Shown in pieces: positions 6,087 through 8,420 of a DNA stretch of 8,420 bases (position 1 is the first letter of the stretch; each line of letters starts with the position of its first letter). Origin of the DNA: Spirochaetales bacterium (lineage in GTDB: Bacteria > Spirochaetota > Spirochaetia > Sphaerochaetales > Sphaerochaetaceae); NCBI GenBank assembly GCA_012800465.1, contig JAAZJI010000297.1, positions 1 through 8,420 of the forward strand, in the 5' to 3' direction. Below the pieces are notes generated by a model, which worked only from the letters and a program-made list of their open reading frames with translations, had not been told where the DNA came from and did no database searches. A program made the position numbers and the translations under genes.

Positions 6087-8420
6087 CTAGGGCGCTGCAG
6101 TGGTTACGGTCTGCTCTTCCGGGGGAGCTTCCCAGCCCTCGACCATCTCGTCGAAGACCTGCGGATCGAAGTAGAAATCATCATCCGTCACGAACTCCTC
6201 GTCGAACCCGAAGAAGGGATCCTCTTCGAACGACGGGAAGATCGTGTTCCAGAAGCTCTCCTCATCCGTCTGCTCGACCATCTCGAGGGTCAGACGGGCA
6301 TCATATTCGTCCGCCATCTCGACGTGGAAGACATCCTCGCCGATCTCGGTCTCGAGCAGCACGGCGATCTTGTCGAAATAGCTGACTCGACCTTCGAAAG
6401 CGGGATCGTCCACCTGATAGGACTCGTAGAGCAGAACCGTGTTGATTCCCATCGTCTTGGCATCCTGGTCGGGAACATCGAAGCGGACTCCGTACCACTG
6501 GTCATCCACCTTCAGGTCGAAGAGGTAGGAGCCGGCTTTGACCTCGTTGATGATGAACCGGCCGTCCAGATCGGTGAAGAGGTAGAGGGTCTCGTCCCGA
6601 TCGTGCTTCTCCTCGCCATCCTCGTCGATCGTGATCCGATAGATCGGCGAGGAGTATTGGATGTATGGCGTCCCGTCCTTCTGGAGAAGCACGCCGCTGA
6701 CGGTGAACGCCGGCTGCATCCGCAGCGTCGCGACGAAGCTCTCCCTCCCGCGCGGCGAGAGCGAATAGATGAACGAGCTTCCGGTGGAGAACTCGGTGGG
6801 ACCACCGGAGAAGACCGCCACGGTATTGGTCGTATTGGTCGAAAGCCCATTGTACAGCGCGCTTCCGAAGGGCTTGGGCAGATAGGTGGGACTGCTGTCG
6901 AGGCTCCGGGCGACCGAGATCTGGCCCTTCCTGAGGAGCCCCGTCGGTCTGACCAGGAGGAAGGTGTCGCTGACGTTCCGTCCGAGACCGAACGCGCCGC
7001 CGGCATACGCCACCGCGGTGTTGAGCATCAGCGAGGTGGTCATGCGGTTCTGGCCAAGCGAGTACTGGTGGCGCAGGTTCAGGGAGGAGAAGGTTCCGGT
7101 ATGGCTCCAGGATCCGGCGATGGAACCCGCCCCGAACTTCGGAGGGGTCCCGTCGAACGTGGTCCTGATCCCGCTGTACGAGAGGTTGAAGCTGTCATTG
7201 GTCGAGGGGCGCAGGCTCATGCTGAAGTTCGTGTTCACTCCGGTCTGCTGGATCGAGTTCGTATTGCTGATGCTCGCCTTGGAGCCGAAGGAGTAGCTTC
7301 CGCTGATCTGGCCGGTGAGAGTCTGTTTGGCGGTCGCGCTCGAACCGGTCAGGGAGATCGAACCGTTTATCGAGAACCTCTTGAAGGGAGAGAAGCCGGT
7401 CGAAGCGCTGACCGTCCAGGAAGCGAGGCCCGTATCGAAGGCATAGGCACCGCTGCCGCTGAGCGAGTAGCGGATCACGTTGAACAGGCTGTCGGAGTAT
7501 GAGAGGGAAACGGAGGCGCTCCCCTTGGAGTCGACGGGCCGATTGTAGTTGCCGGAAAGCCCGATCCGGTTCAGGAACGAAGTGTCGCTGATGGTGAAGC
7601 GCTGACCGAAGTTCACGTTGTACGAGGCTTTCCACGCATCGAAGTCCACGTTCGTCGATCCCTGGATCTGGGTCGAGCCGATCATCGTGGCGAACACGAT
7701 TCCCAAGGACGCCTGGAGGGTGTTCGGGGTGTATGCCAGGTCGATGCTCGAAGTCAGCGCGTCCGTCACCCCCAGATCCTGCCGGTAGGTGGCGGTGAAC
7801 GCGTTGGGGTGATAGGAAAGATAATCCCCGCCGAGCCAAGGAAGGGAGAACGCGCCTTCCCGGTTCGGACCGCGAGTCTGCGGCATGCTGAATCCGACCG
7901 CATAGGTGGTATCACCCCTGGCGAGCAGGCGATAATCATATCCGAAGTTCAGGTAGACCGGCTTCTCCGGGATGCCGGTCGCCGTCGGCGTCACCTCGAT
8001 CCGGATCCGGTTCGCCCCCTGGACGAAGATGAAGTCGCGAAGTCGATAGACCCCGGGGCGGAGCGTCCGGGTGTAGAAGGACTTGTCGTTCAAGAAGATT
8101 TCGATGTCCGACTCCTCGATGATGGTCAGCGTCTCTTCGATCTGGGTGCGCTTTGCCCCCGTCGTGCCGAAGGCGTAGTTCTTCTCCAGGCTGAACCCGA
8201 CGCTCGACTGGATTCCGGCGACTCCGACGAGCCTGCCCAGACCGCTGCCGATGTTTCCGAAGGAGAGCCGGGTGCTCGCCTCGACGAAATCGTAGTATCC
8301 GCTCCAGGAGCCGGGGTTGTAGTACGGGGCGACATGGGAGAGGGTGAAGTTGTAGTTCAGCGCCACGCCGAAGAGGGAGGCGCGATTGGAGACCGAAAGG
8401 TTCAGCATCGTCCGGTTGAA
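6087..8420 (-). CDS. Usher-like outer-membrane beta-barrel protein with acidic C-terminal tail (partial, 5' end beyond right edge)
   Basis: Open from the right edge (first visible codon 8418-8420) to a TAG at 6087-6089; 777 residues visible, no start in view. Numbered from the first visible codon, residues 1-100 are barrel strands. Residues 105-164 resemble the usher plug: DIEIFLNDKSFYTRTLRPGV, then YRLRDF and a YDYRLLARGDTTY motif that re-enters the barrel. Residues 165 to about 485 are alternating, Ser/Thr/Gly/Asn-rich strands. FLLVRP at 487 and VSGVLLQKDGTPY at 574 resemble the start of usher C-terminal domains, with LYLFTDLDGRFIINEVKAGSY following. Residues 732-777 form a tail with 16 acidic and no basic residues and many Phe. 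No cysteine occurs in the visible part, unlike classical ushers. Ushers secrete chaperone-bound pilins through the outer membrane, but no chaperone or pilin gene is in the window. It could instead be another plugged barrel or an adhesin-type export pore. Family call is by pattern only. Confidence 0.6.
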   Translation of the reverse strand, partial: FNRTMLNLSVSNRASLFGVALNYNFTLSHVAPYYNPGSWSGYYDFVEASTRLSFGNIGSGLGRLVGVAGIQSSVGFSLEKNYAFGTTGAKRTQIEETLTIIEESDIEIFLNDKSFYTRTLRPGVYRLRDFIFVQGANRIRIEVTPTATGIPEKPVYLNFGYDYRLLARGDTTYAVGFSMPQTRGPNREGAFSLPWLGGDYLSYHPNAFTATYRQDLGVTDALTSSIDLAYTPNTLQASLGIVFATMIGSTQIQGSTNVDFDAWKASYNVNFGQRFTISDTSFLNRIGLSGNYNRPVDSKGSASVSLSYSDSLFNVIRYSLSGSGAYAFDTGLASWTVSASTGFSPFKRFSINGSISLTGSSATAKQTLTGQISGSYSFGSKASISNTNSIQQTGVNTNFSMSLRPSTNDSFNLSYSGIRTTFDGTPPKFGAGSIAGSWSHTGTFSSLNLRHQYSLGQNRMTTSLMLNTAVAYAGGAFGLGRNVSDTFLLVRPTGLLRKGQISVARSLDSSPTYLPKPFGSALYNGLSTNTTNTVAVFSGGPTEFSTGSSFIYSLSPRGRESFVATLRMQPAFTVSGVLLQKDGTPYIQYSSPIYRITIDEDGEEKHDRDETLYLFTDLDGRFIINEVKAGSYLFDLKVDDQWYGVRFDVPDQDAKTMGINTVLLYESYQVDDPAFEGRVSYFDKIAVLLETEIGEDVFHVEMADEYDARLTLEMVEQTDEESFWNTIFPSFEEDPFFGFDEEFVTDDDFYFDPQVFDEMVEGWEAPPEEQTVTTAAP
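6090..6227 (-). other. Acidic, Phe-rich C-terminal tail of the usher-like protein
   Basis: The last 46 codons include 16 Asp/Glu, no Lys/Arg/His, seven Phe, one Tyr and one Trp, with motifs such as FGFDEEF and DDDFYFDP, before a Thr/Ala/Pro end. If the protein is a true usher this tail would face the periplasm. I know of no matching domain; cation binding or partner docking is inference. Confidence 0.7.
6824..6841. repeat. Perfect tandem 9-bp repeat inside the usher-like gene
   Basis: The unit tattggtcg occurs twice without a gap on the plus strand. It stays in frame and encodes a Thr-Asn-Thr-Thr-Asn-Thr stretch just before the C-terminal domain. It probably arose by local duplication in a low-complexity linker; with only two copies there is no evidence of phase variation. 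Confidence 0.6.

Noticed and set aside
6051..7502. Plus-strand open frame of 483 codons antisense to the usher-like gene
   Set aside because: Low-complexity Arg/Gly/Glu-rich product with no domain; it is the complement of a beta-barrel coding frame with strong third-position G/C bias.

Overview
The window is almost entirely protein-coding, and every real gene lies on the minus strand, so transcription runs from right to left. From about 6.08 kb down to base 1 is the larger part of an operon for a V-type (A/V-type, archaeal-like) H+-translocating ATPase. In transcription order it encodes peripheral-stalk subunit G/H, central connector C, membrane subunit I, c-ring subunit K, rotor subunit F, peripheral-stalk subunit E, and the first 448 codons of catalytic subunit A, which is cut by the left edge. 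Subunits B and D, which normally follow A, are not in the window. The genes are packed with ATGA stop/start overlaps (G/C, C/I, E/A) or gaps of 2 to 28 nt, and a promoter-like site with a perfect TTGACA -35 box lies just before the first gene.

Upstream of the operon, on the same strand and cut by the right edge, is a large outer-membrane beta-barrel protein (777 codons visible). It has features of fimbrial ushers: a plug-like insert, a long Ser/Thr/Gly/Asn-rich barrel and a usher-like C-terminal beta domain. It ends in an unusual strongly acidic, Phe-rich tail. This is the least conventional part of the window.

The ATPase parts fit together as one machine. A (with B beyond the edge) forms the soluble catalytic head. 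E and G form peripheral stalks. F (with D beyond the edge) and C form the central axle and its collar. I carries the proton half-channels with the essential arginine, and K forms the rotating ring. K lacks the usual sodium-ligand residues, so protons are the likelier coupling ion. K also carries an N-terminal signal peptide ahead of its two-helix hairpin, as is known for the Thermus L subunit.

The organism is most likely a diderm (outer-membrane) bacterium with moderately high G+C, in the high fifties percent by eye, that uses a V-type ATPase. Spirochaetes, Synergistota or Deinococcota-like lineages are candidates; the window does not decide between them. The subunit order G-C-I-K-F-E-A differs from the common I-K-E-C-F-A-B-D order. 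There are no RNA genes, mobile elements, CRISPR arrays or non-coding stretches over 300 bases. The largest gap between genes is 79 nt (6008-6086). I see no evidence of a wholly new system; the usher-like protein with its acidic tail is the best candidate for a second look.
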